DNA of 64,000 nucleotides from JAKACA01 sp963735115 (GCA_963735115.1 CAVTJR010000002.1:248001-312000), one strand, 5' to 3'; positions 1-9,083 are shown, counted from the first letter of the stretch. Program-made: numbers and translations. Notes: generated from the letters alone by a model not told the origin.

Positions 1-1767
1 GGACTCGACGCCGCCATCGTGCACGCCGGCAAGATCCTTCCCCTCAACCGCATCGGCGAGCGGGAGCGGGAGCTGTGCCTCGATCTCGTCTACGACCGGC
101 GGCGAGAAGGCTACGACCCGCTGGCCGAGCTCATCGACTTCTTCGAGAAGGCGGGGGGCGCCGTCGCCGCCACCCGTGAGGACCGAAGCGACTGGACGGT
201 GGAACGGCGCCTCGAGCAGCGCATCGTCGACGGAGACCGCAACGGGCTGACCGACGAGCTCGATGAGGCGCTCACGAACGGCCACGCCGCCCTCACGATC
301 GTGAACGACATGCTGCTGGCGGGGATGCGGACCGTGGGCGACCTCTTTGGATCCGGGCAGATGCAGCTGCCGTTCGTACTGCAGTCGGCCGAGACGATGA
401 AGGCCGCCGTCGCCCATCTCGAGCCGCACATGGAGAAGGTGGAGTCCGGTGGCCGCGGTCGCATCGTCCTTGCCACAGTGAAGGGCGACGTGCACGACAT
501 CGGCAAGAACCTCGTGGACATCATCCTCACGAACAACGGCTACGAGGTGTTCAACCTCGGGATCAAGGTGCCGATCGCCGAGATGATCGCAAAGGCGGAC
601 GACGTGGGCGCCGATGCCATCGGCATGAGCGGCCTGCTCGTGAAATCGACGCTCATCATCCGCGAGAACTTGCAGGAGCTGAACCGGCTCGGCAAGTCCT
701 CCTACACCGTCGTACTCGGCGGAGCCGCCCTCACCCGGACCTACGTCGAGAAGGACATGCGCGACACCTACGACGGCAAGGTCTTCTACGGCAAGGACGC
801 CTTCGAAGGCCTGCACGTGCTCGATCGCATGATGGAGATCAGGCGCAGCGGCGTCGACGATCCCACCTTCGGCACGGAGCGGTCCGGCCGCGTGCTGCCG
901 AAGCGCCAGAGCGAGCAGCTCGCCGAAGTCGACCCGGCAACGTTGCCGGCCCGCTCCCCCGAGGTCGAGACGGACAACACGATCTTCGTCCCGCCATTCC
1001 TCGGCAGCCGCATCGCCAAGGGCATCCCGCTTGACGACGTCGTCTCGTACCTCAACGAGACGGCACTGTTCCGCAACCAATGGGGCTACCGCCCGCTCGG
1101 GGGGGAGACCGACGCCGACTTCAAGGAGCGCATCCGTGCCGAGCTGCGGGCGCGCCTCGACGAGGCGAAAGCCGAGGGCGTCCTCATCCCCTCGGTCGCC
1201 TGGGGCTACTTCCCCGCCAACTCCGACGGCGGCGACCTCATCCTCTACACCGATGACGACCGCACGACCGAGCGAGCGCGCTTCCACTTCCCCCGCCAGC
1301 GGAAGGAGCCCTATCTCTGCATCGCCGACTTCTTCCGGTCGGTCGACTCGGGCGAGAAGGACTATGCGGCCTTCCACGTCGTCACGATGGGGCCGGCCGC
1401 CTCCGAGCGCACGGCCGAGCTCTTCGCAGCCAACCGCTACCTCGACTACGTGAGCCTGCATGGTCTCTCGGTCGAGATGGCAGAGGCCCTGGCGGAGCTG
1501 TGGCACCGGAGGATACGGGAGGAGTGGGGTTTCGCGCAGGAGGACGCTCCGACCCTGACGGGTCTCTTCCGCCAGCAGCACCGCGGCGGCCGCTATTCCT
1601 TCGGCTACCCCGCCTGCCCGGAGCTCGAGGACAACGCCAAGGTCGTCGACCTCCTCGAGGCGGAGCGGATCGGAGTGACGGTGAGCGAGGGCTTCCAGCT
1701 GCACCCGGAACAGACGACGCTGGCGATCGTGTGTCACCACCCGAAGGCCAAGTACTTCGTCGCTTGA
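1..1767 (+). CDS. metH: Cobalamin-dependent methionine synthase, C-terminal part (5' end outside window)
   Basis: The reading frame is open from base 1, so the gene starts upstream. The 588 visible residues begin at the tail of the methyltetrahydrofolate-binding barrel, then show a four-helix cap, a B12-binding Rossmann domain and the adenosylmethionine-dependent reactivation domain. The cobalamin-binding motif DVHDIGKN with its cobalt-ligating histidine lies near visible residue 165. The C-terminus (HPEQTTLAIVCHHPKAKYF) is typical of the reactivation domain. MetH moves a methyl group from methyltetrahydrofolate to homocysteine in the cytosol, making methionine. The homocysteine domain cannot be seen here. 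Identification is secure; only the 5' half is missing. Confidence 0.96.
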   Translation, partial: GLDAAIVHAGKILPLNRIGERERELCLDLVYDRRREGYDPLAELIDFFEKAGGAVAATREDRSDWTVERRLEQRIVDGDRNGLTDELDEALTNGHAALTIVNDMLLAGMRTVGDLFGSGQMQLPFVLQSAETMKAAVAHLEPHMEKVESGGRGRIVLATVKGDVHDIGKNLVDIILTNNGYEVFNLGIKVPIAEMIAKADDVGADAIGMSGLLVKSTLIIRENLQELNRLGKSSYTVVLGGAALTRTYVEKDMRDTYDGKVFYGKDAFEGLHVLDRMMEIRRSGVDDPTFGTERSGRVLPKRQSEQLAEVDPATLPARSPEVETDNTIFVPPFLGSRIAKGIPLDDVVSYLNETALFRNQWGYRPLGGETDADFKERIRAELRARLDEAKAEGVLIPSVAWGYFPANSDGGDLILYTDDDRTTERARFHFPRQRKEPYLCIADFFRSVDSGEKDYAAFHVVTMGPAASERTAELFAANRYLDYVSLHGLSVEMAEALAELWHRRIREEWGFAQEDAPTLTGLFRQQHRGGRYSFGYPACPELEDNAKVVDLLEAERIGVTVSEGFQLHPEQTTLAIVCHHPKAKYFVA

Positions 1768-1782
1768 GGCCGGCGTCGCCGG

Positions 1783-1788
1783 TAGCGT
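1783..1788 (+). promoter_or_regulatory. Candidate -10 box (TAGCGT) for the thioredoxin/TPR gene
   Basis: TAGCGT ends 8 nt before the GTG start at 1797, with no Shine-Dalgarno between them. This spacing would give a leaderless transcript, a pattern repeated at several other genes here. No convincing -35 is visible. Confidence 0.35.
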
Positions 1789-1796
1789 GCAAGACC

Positions 1797-2519
1797 GTGC
1801 CCGCCATCGATGTCACCGACGCCACCTTCCAGGCCGACGTGCTGGAGCGCTCCATGAGCGTGCCCGTGCTCATCGACCTCTGGGCACCTTGGTGCGGCCC
1901 CTGCCGCACGCTCGGCCCGATCCTCGAGAAAGTCGTTGACGCCACCGAAGGAACCGTGGCGCTCACGAAGGTGAACATCGACGAGAACCCGAAGATCGCC
2001 TCGACGTTCCAGGTGCAGTCGATCCCCGCCGTCTTCGCCATCCACGAGGGCAAGATCGTCGACCAGTTCATCGGCGCCCTCCCCGAGCGGTCCGTGCAGG
2101 AGTTCGTCGATCGGCTCGCGCCCCAGCCGAGCGAGGCGGACCAACTGGTCGAGCGCGGCGACGAGGCGTCACTGCGCAAGGCGCTCGAGCTCGAGCCAGC
2201 CCATGCCGGCGCCATCGAGGCCCTTGCAGGCCTCCTCGTGGATGACGGCAAGCCCACTGAGGCGCTCGCCCTCCTCGAGCGCATCCCCGAGAACGCCGAG
2301 ACACGCCGCATCGCCGCCAGGGCTCGCCTTCCCCGCTCCAACGACGGCGGCGGCACCTGGTCCGCCGACGAGGTCGCCGCCCGCATCGGCGAACTGCTCG
2401 AGAAGGTGCCCGGCGACGACGACGCCCGCCAGGAGATCGTCGATCTCATCGAGACGATGGATCTCGACGATCCGCGGCGGGCGCAGTATCGCCGGGCGCT
2501 CACTTCGAAACTCTTCTGA
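1797..2519 (+). CDS. Thioredoxin-domain protein with TPR-like tail (CnoX/YbbN type)
   Basis: A 240-residue protein. Residues 1-110 form a thioredoxin fold with the WCGPC redox motif near residue 36 and the cis-proline segment SIPAVF. Residues 115-240 are helical, TPR-like, with an Ala/Leu-rich repeat character as in CnoX/YbbN proteins, which combine thioredoxin and holdase functions. The intact CxxC suggests real disulfide chemistry, unlike E. coli YbbN, which has a degenerate site. GTG at 1797 is chosen because the domain starts directly after it and the frame upstream overlaps metH without resembling protein. It lies 29 bp after metH. Role in protein protection is inferred from the family. 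Confidence 0.85.
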   Translation: MPAIDVTDATFQADVLERSMSVPVLIDLWAPWCGPCRTLGPILEKVVDATEGTVALTKVNIDENPKIASTFQVQSIPAVFAIHEGKIVDQFIGALPERSVQEFVDRLAPQPSEADQLVERGDEASLRKALELEPAHAGAIEALAGLLVDDGKPTEALALLERIPENAETRRIAARARLPRSNDGGGTWSADEVAARIGELLEKVPGDDDARQEIVDLIETMDLDDPRRAQYRRALTSKLF

Positions 2520-2527
2520 TCGCGGAC

Positions 2528-3448
2528 GTGGAATCGGTCGCAGGACGCCGGGCGACCCGGGTCCAGCTGGGGCATCGCACCTTTGAGATCACGTCGCGGG
2601 CGCTCGTGATGGGCATCTGCAACCGAACGCCCGATTCGTTCTTCGACAAAGGCGAGCACTTCGCCTTCGAGCGCTTCCTCGCCCGGGCAGAAGCCATCGT
2701 CACCGAAGGCGCCGAGGTGATCGACGTCGGAGGCGTGAAGGCCGGTCCTGGCCCCGAGGTGACCGAGTCCGAGGAGCTCGACCGGGTCGTGCCGGCCATC
2801 GAGGAGATCCGCAAGCGTTTCGACCTGTGCATTTCCGTCGACACCTGGCGGGCGTCGGTAGCACGGGAAGCCTTCGCGGCCGGTGCCGTGCTGGGCAACG
2901 ACATCAGTGGCTTCGTCGACGCCCGCTACCTGGAAGCAGCTGCCGCCGCGGGTGCGAGCGTCGTCGCCACTCACATCCGGCTGCAGCCGCGGGTGCCCGA
3001 TCCCGAGCCCCACTACGACGATCTCGTCGGGGAGGTGGCGGCCTTCCTGCTCGATCGCGCCCGGCGGGCAGAGGCGGCTGGCATCCCCGCCAACGGCGTC
3101 ATCCTCGATGCCGGCCTCGATCTCGGCAAGACCGCCTCGCAGTCGCTCGAGCTGCTGCGGGCCTCCGACCGACTCGCCGGCCTCGGGTACCCGTTGCTGT
3201 TGTCGGCTTCGAACAAGCGATTCCTCGGCGACACCCTCGGCCTCGAAGTGACGGAGCGGGCGGATGCCTCCCTCGCCTCCGCCGCCCTCGGCATCGCCCG
3301 AGGATGCCGGCTCGTGCGCGCCCACGATGTCGGCGCCACCGTCAAGGCGCGCGACGTGCTCGAGGCCGTGCTGAGCGCGGCCGAGTCGGAGCGAGCGGCG
3401 GCCGAGACGGAACCCGAGGGAGCGGCCGCAGCGGGGCGAAGGCGATGA
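2528..3448 (+). CDS. folP2: FolP2-like dihydropteroate-synthase family protein
   Basis: A 306-residue TIM barrel of the pterin-binding family. It keeps the first motif in altered form (VMGICNRTPDSFFDKG), the ISVDTW strand, a NDISG segment and the late AHDV segment. The loop that reads ESTRPG in true dihydropteroate synthases is replaced by VKAGPGP after IDVGG. That replacement is the mark of mycobacterial FolP2 proteins, which lack demonstrated dihydropteroate synthase activity. It is therefore probably not the folate enzyme, although catalytic loss is inferred. GTG start, 8 nt after the preceding stop; the stop overlaps the holA ATG (ATGA). Classical FolP may be elsewhere in the genome. Confidence 0.85.
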   Translation: MESVAGRRATRVQLGHRTFEITSRALVMGICNRTPDSFFDKGEHFAFERFLARAEAIVTEGAEVIDVGGVKAGPGPEVTESEELDRVVPAIEEIRKRFDLCISVDTWRASVAREAFAAGAVLGNDISGFVDARYLEAAAAAGASVVATHIRLQPRVPDPEPHYDDLVGEVAAFLLDRARRAEAAGIPANGVILDAGLDLGKTASQSLELLRASDRLAGLGYPLLLSASNKRFLGDTLGLEVTERADASLASAALGIARGCRLVRAHDVGATVKARDVLEAVLSAAESERAAAETEPEGAAAAGRRR

Positions 3449-4446
3449 CCGCCTCCTCCTACCTCATCGCCGGCGACGACCCGAGCTTGCTCTCGGAGGC
3501 ACTCACGAAGCTCCTCGAGGCGTTGTGCGGCAACGACTTCGTGCCGGTGGAGGAGCATGGGGCCGACGGCGAGGAGGCGATCGACATCGGGCCTGTGCTG
3601 GAGGCCTTGGCGACGCCTCCGTTCCTCGCCGCCCGGCGCGTCGTGGTCGTGCGGGGCGCCGACAAGCTGGAGGCCGCCCAGGCGACGCTGCTGGCGGCAT
3701 GCGTGAAGGAACCCGTCGAGTCCACGATCCTCGTCCTCGTGGCGGGCGGCACCGGCACCAGGTCCGTACCGGCGGTGCTCTCGCGGGCGGTGAAGGCCAA
3801 CGGGGAGATCATCGACAGCTCGGCCGGCCAGGGCCGCCAACGGTCCGACTGGGTCGGACAGCGCATCCGCCACGCCGGCGTGCGTCTCGACTCCGAGGCG
3901 GCGAAGCTCCTCAGCGAGCACCTCGGCGAGGATGTCGCCCGACTGCACTCGATCCTCGAGATGCTCGAGGCCGCCTACGGTGAAGGCGGCAAGGTTTCGA
4001 CGACCGAGCTGTCGCCCTTCCTCGGCGACAGCGGGAGCGTCCCTCCCTGGGACCTGACCGACACACTCGATCGAGGCAACACGGCCGACGCCGTGACGGC
4101 GCTCCACCGGATGATGGACGCAGGCGGGCGTCACCCTCTGCAGGTGATGGCATCGCTGCAACGGCACTACGGCGGGATGCTCCGCCTCGACGGCGCCGAG
4201 GTGAGATCGGCGGAGGACGCCGCCGCCATCCTCAAGATGTCCCCCTACCCGGCCAAGAAGGTGCTCGAACAGGGCCGGCGGCTCGGTCACGAGCGCGTCG
4301 CCCGGGCGATCGAGGTCATCGCCCAGGCCGATGCTGATCTGCGGGGACGACTCGGCTGGCCCGACACCCTCGTAATGGAGGTCCTCGTCGCTCGCCTTGC
4401 TCAGCTGGCCCGGTCACAGGCAGCGCCGCCAGCACGCTCGCGATGA
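3445..4446 (+). CDS. holA: DNA polymerase III delta subunit
   Basis: A 333-residue clamp-loader delta subunit. It opens with the YLIAGDDPSLLSEAL motif seen in HolA proteins, followed by a degenerate ATPase-like domain, the segment PFLAARRVVVVRGADKL, and a helical C-terminal collar domain ending in a leucine-rich helix. Delta opens the beta sliding clamp during loading. Length matches the family. The ATG overlaps the preceding stop as ATGA, so translation is probably coupled. The next gene also overlaps by ATGA. Confidence 0.93.
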   Translation: MTASSYLIAGDDPSLLSEALTKLLEALCGNDFVPVEEHGADGEEAIDIGPVLEALATPPFLAARRVVVVRGADKLEAAQATLLAACVKEPVESTILVLVAGGTGTRSVPAVLSRAVKANGEIIDSSAGQGRQRSDWVGQRIRHAGVRLDSEAAKLLSEHLGEDVARLHSILEMLEAAYGEGGKVSTTELSPFLGDSGSVPPWDLTDTLDRGNTADAVTALHRMMDAGGRHPLQVMASLQRHYGGMLRLDGAEVRSAEDAAAILKMSPYPAKKVLEQGRRLGHERVARAIEVIAQADADLRGRLGWPDTLVMEVLVARLAQLARSQAAPPARSR

Positions 4447-5264
4447 CGGCGGGAGCCCCTGTCGTCGAGGAGCTCCTCGAGCTCGCCGTCTCCGTCGCCC
4501 TCGAGGCGGGGCGGACGCTTTCGGAGCGTTTCTCCGCCGCCGGGCCGACGCAAGCCGTGACCGACAGCGTGCGCTCGAAGTCCAGCCGGACCGATCTCGT
4601 CACCGAAGCAGACCAGGCGAGCGAGCGCCTCATCGTCTCGCGGCTTGCAGCCGCACGGCCTGGCGATGCCATCCTCGCCGAGGAGGGCGGCTCGAGCGAG
4701 GGCACGAGCGGGCTCACCTGGATCGTCGACCCGCTCGACGGGACCATCAACTTCGTCTACGGCCTTCCCGTGTTCGGCATCTCCATCGCCTGCAGCTCGG
4801 ACTCGACCACCCTGCTCGGTGTTGTGCACGACCCCATCCGCGCCGAGACGTTCATCGCCGTCTCGGGCGGCGGCGCCTTTCGAGACGGAATCCGGCTCCG
4901 GCTCAGCGCCGGCCCCCCGCTCAGTGAAGCCTTGGTGGGGACGGGCTTCTCCTACGAGAGCGAGCGTCGCCGCGCCCAGGGGCGTCTCGTCGCCCATGTG
5001 CTGCCTGAGGTCCGCGACGTCCGGCGCGCCGGCGCTGCCGCCATCGACCTGTGCTGGGTGGCGTCCGGGCGCCTCGACGGCTTCTATGAGGCGGGGCTCG
5101 CCCCCTGGGACTTCGCCGCCGGGTCGCTCCTCGTGACCGAAGCAGGCGGGACGGTGGAGGAGGTGGGCGGTTTGCTGGCGGGCCAGGAGGGGGTGCCGAC
5201 GCTGGTGGCGGCGGCGCCGGGGCTCGGCGGGCAGCTGCGAGATCTCCTCTCCTCCGCCCGCTGA
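4443..5264 (+). CDS. Inositol monophosphatase family protein
   Basis: A 273-residue metal-dependent phosphatase. The AEEGG motif near residue 80, the metal-binding WIVDPLDGTINFVYG near residue 94-108, and WDFAAGSLLVTEAGG near residue 220 are all present and intact. The family hydrolyses inositol-1-phosphate, and related members act on histidinol phosphate or fructose-1,6-bisphosphate; substrate cannot be decided from sequence. In Actinobacteria inositol is needed for phosphatidylinositol and often mycothiol. Start ATG overlaps the holA stop (ATGA). Confidence 0.92.
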   Translation: MTAGAPVVEELLELAVSVALEAGRTLSERFSAAGPTQAVTDSVRSKSSRTDLVTEADQASERLIVSRLAAARPGDAILAEEGGSSEGTSGLTWIVDPLDGTINFVYGLPVFGISIACSSDSTTLLGVVHDPIRAETFIAVSGGGAFRDGIRLRLSAGPPLSEALVGTGFSYESERRRAQGRLVAHVLPEVRDVRRAGAAAIDLCWVASGRLDGFYEAGLAPWDFAAGSLLVTEAGGTVEEVGGLLAGQEGVPTLVAAAPGLGGQLRDLLSSAR

Positions 5265-5369
5265 GGCGCCAGCGGCCGAGACGGATCATCGGCGCGCCCA
5301 CGTAGCCGCCTCAAAACCACAGCCTCGCCTGTCGGCGCCACCTCAGGGATGCCGGGGCCGGCTGGACAG

Positions 5370-5375
5370 TAGCGT
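5370..5375 (+). promoter_or_regulatory. Candidate -10 box (TAGCGT) for ppa
   Basis: TAGCGT lies exactly 7 nt before the ppa ATG at 5383 with no ribosome binding site between. It is the same hexamer as upstream of the gene at 1797. Fits a leaderless transcript. Confidence 0.4.
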
Positions 5376-5382
5376 CGGCGAG

Positions 5383-5874
5383 ATGGAATTCGAAGTCGTC
5401 GTCGAGATCCCAAAGGGTCAGCGGAACAAGTACGAGATGGATCACGCCTCGGGGCGTATCTACCTCGACCGGATGCTGTTCACGTCGACTCGCTATCCAG
5501 CTGACTACGGTTTTGTCGACGGCACCCTCGGGCTGGACGGCGACCCGCTCGACGCCCTCGTCCTCGTGGAGGAGCCGACGTTCCCGGGCTGCGTCATCCG
5601 CTCGCGCACGATCGGGATGTTCCGCATGACCGACGAGAAAGGCCCGGACGACAAGATCATCGCCGTGCCCGCCCGCGACCCGCGACAGGAGCACCTGCAG
5701 GACCTCCGCCACCTCCCCGAATTCGAACGCCTCGAGATCCAGCACTTCTTCGAGGTCTACAAAGACCTGGAGCCGGGCAAATCGGTCGAAGGCGCCACCT
5801 GGGTGGGGCGAGAAGAGGCCGAGCACGAGATCGCCACGGCCAGGGAACGCGCTACGCCGCCACGTGAAGGGTGA
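5383..5874 (+). CDS. ppa: Inorganic pyrophosphatase, family I
   Basis: A 163-residue soluble enzyme that hydrolyses pyrophosphate to phosphate and drives biosynthetic reactions forward. The signature DGDPLDALVL near residue 50-60 supplies the metal-binding aspartates, preceded by the RYPADYGFVDGTL segment and followed by a conserved HFFEVYKDLEPGK segment. Length is normal for actinobacterial Ppa. The 3' end overlaps the convergent SGNH hydrolase gene by 23 bp, so there is no room for a dedicated terminator. Confidence 0.97.
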   Translation: MEFEVVVEIPKGQRNKYEMDHASGRIYLDRMLFTSTRYPADYGFVDGTLGLDGDPLDALVLVEEPTFPGCVIRSRTIGMFRMTDEKGPDDKIIAVPARDPRQEHLQDLRHLPEFERLEIQHFFEVYKDLEPGKSVEGATWVGREEAEHEIATARERATPPREG

Positions 5875-7453
5875 TCCCCCAGGCCTTCTCCATCGGTGTC
5901 ACCAGAGCGTTGGCGAGCAGGTCCCAGCCGGCGGGGTCGAGGTGCACGCCGTCGGTCGAGCGGACGGCCACCTCGGACCCGTTGATCTTGAGGTAGATCA
6001 CGAACTGGCCCCTCGGACCGGCGAGGACATTCCACGACGGCACGTAGGTGACGCCCGCGTGCAGCCGTGCCTGCATCGAGTAGATCGTGTTCACCCGCTT
6101 GACGAACGCATTCGTGATGTTGCCCCCACCCATGGGCGGCAGCCCGACCCAGAGGACGTGGGCCCCGGCGGCGATGGACTCCTCCATGACGACGTCCACG
6201 CGAGCGGTGTAGTACCGCACCCAGCCGCTCGACAGCGGCGTGTAGACCTGTCCGTTCACGTTCATGTTCTGGTCGTCGTTCGCCCCCATCATGACGATGA
6301 CGGCGCCCGGGTGGTATTTGTCGAGGTCCAGCTGGAGGTGCCCAGGCCAGTTGTAGTAGTTCTGCTGAACGAGCCCGGTGTCCTCGATACCCTCCTGCAG
6401 CAGGTGGACGGAGTGGTCCCCGCTGAAGAGGTCCCCAAGACCGAAACCCAGGTCCTCTCCGATCGAGTCTCCTATGTCGACGATCGTCAGCGGGTTGGCA
6501 GCGCTCGGCTCCGGAATCGGCGGAAGCACGTAAGGAGGCGGTGCCGCTCGAAGGTGGCGGTGCCCACTGCCATGCGGCAGCGCGCAGGACCCGTTGGGGA
6601 GTTGGAATCCAGGGCACGACGATGGGACGACGGTCGTGATGATCGGCGTGGGAAGGCCGGAGTTGCTCCCCGGCCCGCCGTTTCGATTGAGAACCGAGTC
6701 GCCCCAGTTGACGAGGCCGGAGAGGTGCAGGGCGTTCGAGACGGCGGCAATCGGTCTCATCAAGCTGAGGGCGACGTTGCGCCGGGTGCCGTCGGCTCCG
6801 CCGTTCACCTCTCCGCGGTACAGCTGGTTGGCGTCCAGCAGGGCCCAGAGCCCGAAGCAGATGAGGCCGACGCCGATGATGCGGCCGGCCGAGGCAGAAC
6901 GGCCGCTCGAGCTGATCAGCCGTCGACCTGAGCTCGTCGTCGTCCTGGGCGGGGCGCCGTTGTCGGCACCGCCCGGGCGCCCGGCACCTGCAGGCGCCGA
7001 TCGGCGGGGTGCGACTCCGCCACCGACCCTCGTGGCGTTCGTGGCCCCGTTGGCTGCAGTCCGGGCGACGCCGGCCTTGGCCGGGACGGCCCTGCTGGGG
7101 GCGTCCCTGCTTGGGACGGCCCTCGTGCCGCTCGGGGCCGCCCTCGTCGGGGCGGGCCTCGTGGCTGTCCGGCCGGCCCTCGTGCTGGCGGGCCTCGTCT
7201 GAGCGGCCTTTGAGGGGGCGGCCCTCGTGGGAGCGGCCCTCGTGGGAGCAGCCCGATTGCCAGCGGGCTTGGTGGCGGCCGGCGGGGTGGCGGCGGACTT
7301 GGCGGCGGGCTTGCTCGGCGCCGCCGGCGTCTCACCGGGCTCGGGCGCCCCGTCTCCGGCCCGCGGCCGCCTGTCAGCGCGCGAGGGAGGCGCCGCAGGC
7401 TTGTCGGCTGGCGGATCCGTCGGCGGTGGAGGAGGTGGGGAGGTTGGGGTCAT
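5852..7453 (-). CDS. SGNH/DUF459-type hydrolase with repetitive Ala/Pro/Arg-rich N-terminus
   Basis: A 533-residue protein. Residues 1-165 are low complexity and basic, made of repeats such as APTRA and APSR. A hydrophobic segment (IIGVGLICFGLWALLDANQ) near residues 190-208 is the single membrane span, leaving the rest extracytoplasmic. The C-terminal 220 residues are an SGNH esterase/acetyltransferase fold: the nucleophile block GDSIGEDLG, the oxyanion block MMGANDDQN and the late catalytic pair DGVHLDPAG. It sits 27 bp downstream of an MBOAT gene on the same strand, the usual pairing in which the MBOAT moves acyl groups across the membrane and the SGNH protein attaches or removes them on a cell-surface polymer. 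The polymer is unknown. Confidence 0.85.
   Translation of the reverse strand: MTPTSPPPPPPTDPPADKPAAPPSRADRRPRAGDGAPEPGETPAAPSKPAAKSAATPPAATKPAGNRAAPTRAAPTRAAPSKAAQTRPASTRAGRTATRPAPTRAAPSGTRAVPSRDAPSRAVPAKAGVARTAANGATNATRVGGGVAPRRSAPAGAGRPGGADNGAPPRTTTSSGRRLISSSGRSASAGRIIGVGLICFGLWALLDANQLYRGEVNGGADGTRRNVALSLMRPIAAVSNALHLSGLVNWGDSVLNRNGGPGSNSGLPTPIITTVVPSSCPGFQLPNGSCALPHGSGHRHLRAAPPPYVLPPIPEPSAANPLTIVDIGDSIGEDLGFGLGDLFSGDHSVHLLQEGIEDTGLVQQNYYNWPGHLQLDLDKYHPGAVIVMMGANDDQNMNVNGQVYTPLSSGWVRYYTARVDVVMEESIAAGAHVLWVGLPPMGGGNITNAFVKRVNTIYSMQARLHAGVTYVPSWNVLAGPRGQFVIYLKINGSEVAVRSTDGVHLDPAGWDLLANALVTPMEKAWGITLHVAA
6973..7430 (-). repeat. Imperfect 15-bp tandem repeats coding the Ala/Pro/Thr/Arg head
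   Basis: The 5' part of the SGNH gene is built from short GC-rich units. The clearest is GCGGCCCTCGTGGGA, present twice without change at 7218-7232 and 7233-7247, with degraded copies on both sides. It encodes pentapeptides of the APTRA type. Such a tract can change length by slippage. Confidence 0.75.
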
Positions 7454-7480
7454 TTCTTCGAACCTTCGGACACCATCACA

Positions 7481-8914
7481 TCAGAACTTGAAGTAGATGA
7501 AGGGCGCGACCCCCGGAGGGCCCATCGTAGTGATGACGAGGAGGACGCCAGCCAGGGTCACACCCTGAAAAGCGGGGCGGAGGCGGCCGAATATGTCCTG
7601 AATCCGAGCCGAGATCTGCACGGGCACGTACTGCGTACCGATCCCCACCGCCACGGTCAGCAAGACGGGGAAGGTCACGAGCGGGGAGGGCAGGGACCAA
7701 CCGGACAGGAGGCGGCTCAACATGTCAAAGGCGTTGCCGAACGAGGTCGCCCGGAAGAACACCCATCCGAGGCAGACGTACTGGAACGTGGCGAACCGTT
7801 GCCACGCCACTGCGAGGGGAGCGTCGCTCTGTGCTGGCAGGCCACGTGCCACACGCCGCTGACGGCGCCAGTGCCCGGTGCACTGTCCGAGGCCGTGCAA
7901 GCCCCCCCAGGCAACGAACGTCCAGGCAGCACCGTGCCAGAGGCCGCCCAGCAGCATCGTGATCATGATGTTGCGGTACATCGTCCAGCGCGGACCCTTG
8001 TTGCCGCCGAGAGGGATGTAGAGGTAGTCCCGCAGCCAGAACGACAGGGTCATGTGCCACCGCCGCCAGAAATCCTGCAGCGATCGAGCCATGTAGGGGG
8101 AGTTGAAGTTCTCCGGGAAGCGAAAGCCGAGCAACAGCGCACAGCCGATGGCGATGTCGGTGTATCCGCTGAAGTCGCAGTAGATCTGGACGGCATAGCC
8201 CCAGACGGCGAAGAGAACCTCGGGCGCCGAGTGAAGGCCCGGGTTGGCGAAGACGGGGTCGACGATTGCCGAGGAGATATAGCTCGACAGGACGACTTTC
8301 TTGAACAGCCCGCCGAAGATGAGGTAGGCGGCGCGGGGAAGGTCGATGTGACGCGGGTCGCGCCGGTCGGAGCGGGTGATCTGCGGCAGCAGGTCGGATC
8401 CCCGCACGATCGGCCCGGCGACGAGGTGGGGAAAGAAACACACGAAGGTGGCCACATCGAGCCACGATGACGGCTCGAGCTCGCGCCGGTAGATGTCGAT
8501 GACGTATGACAACCCCATGAAGGTGAAGAAGGAGATGCCGACCGGCAGCATGACTTCCATCGGGGCCGACAGGGAGACGAGCCCGAGGTGCGCCAAGGCG
8601 TTGTTGAGGCTGTTGTACAGGAACCCGTAGTACTTGAACCAGCCGAGGAGGCCGAGCTCGACTACGAGGGTGAGGATGAGCCAGTACTTGCGCGCCCGTT
8701 CCGAGGCTGCCCGGTGCACGAGACGCCCGCCGGCGATGGTTGCCACGGTCGAGAAGGCCAACAGGAAGATGAAACGCCAGTCCCACCAGGCGTAGAAGAC
8801 GTAGCTGGCGAGGATGATGAAGGCCTTCCAACGCCGAGGAAACGGCGCCAGCAGCCAGTTGAGGACGAAGACGATCCCGAAGAAGATCGCGAAGTCAATG
8901 GTGGGAAACAGCAA
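7481..8914 (-). CDS. MBOAT-family O-acyltransferase (AlgI-like)
   Basis: A 477-residue polytopic membrane protein. The opening LFPTIDFAIFF is characteristic of AlgI/DltB-like proteins, and the central FWRRWHMTLSFWLRDYLYIP block followed by the active-site region GGLWHGAAWTFVAWGGLHG holds the invariant membrane histidine. These enzymes transfer acetyl or other acyl groups to extracellular polysaccharide or teichoic acid. The start is a TTG at 8914 preceded by AAGGG; no better ATG lies near the domain start. It forms a two-gene unit with the SGNH hydrolase immediately downstream. Confidence 0.93.
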   Translation of the reverse strand: MLFPTIDFAIFFGIVFVLNWLLAPFPRRWKAFIILASYVFYAWWDWRFIFLLAFSTVATIAGGRLVHRAASERARKYWLILTLVVELGLLGWFKYYGFLYNSLNNALAHLGLVSLSAPMEVMLPVGISFFTFMGLSYVIDIYRRELEPSSWLDVATFVCFFPHLVAGPIVRGSDLLPQITRSDRRDPRHIDLPRAAYLIFGGLFKKVVLSSYISSAIVDPVFANPGLHSAPEVLFAVWGYAVQIYCDFSGYTDIAIGCALLLGFRFPENFNSPYMARSLQDFWRRWHMTLSFWLRDYLYIPLGGNKGPRWTMYRNIMITMLLGGLWHGAAWTFVAWGGLHGLGQCTGHWRRQRRVARGLPAQSDAPLAVAWQRFATFQYVCLGWVFFRATSFGNAFDMLSRLLSGWSLPSPLVTFPVLLTVAVGIGTQYVPVQISARIQDIFGRLRPAFQGVTLAGVLLVITTMGPPGVAPFIYFKF

Positions 8915-9083
8915 TGTTGGGCCCTTACGCGCTGCGCCCGGCGCGCGGCGACCGTCGCACCCTAGTCACGCCGCCGGGCTGGCGGGTGACGACACGCAGG
9001 CGGAGAACGGGCATCACGGTTCTACTGACGACCCAAGTGGCGCCTGCCTTGCGTCCGATTGCGCGGGCGGGCGGGGGCCTGGT

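Noticed and set aside
1382..3325. Very long minus-strand open frame antisense to metH, the thioredoxin and folP2 genes
   Set aside because: Composition is Arg/Pro/Gly/Ser-rich without any motif, while the plus strand holds three clear genes. An effect of high GC at codon third positions.
5864..6931. Plus-strand open frame of 355 codons opposite the SGNH gene
   Set aside because: No domain, and it mirrors the codon pattern of the real minus-strand gene.
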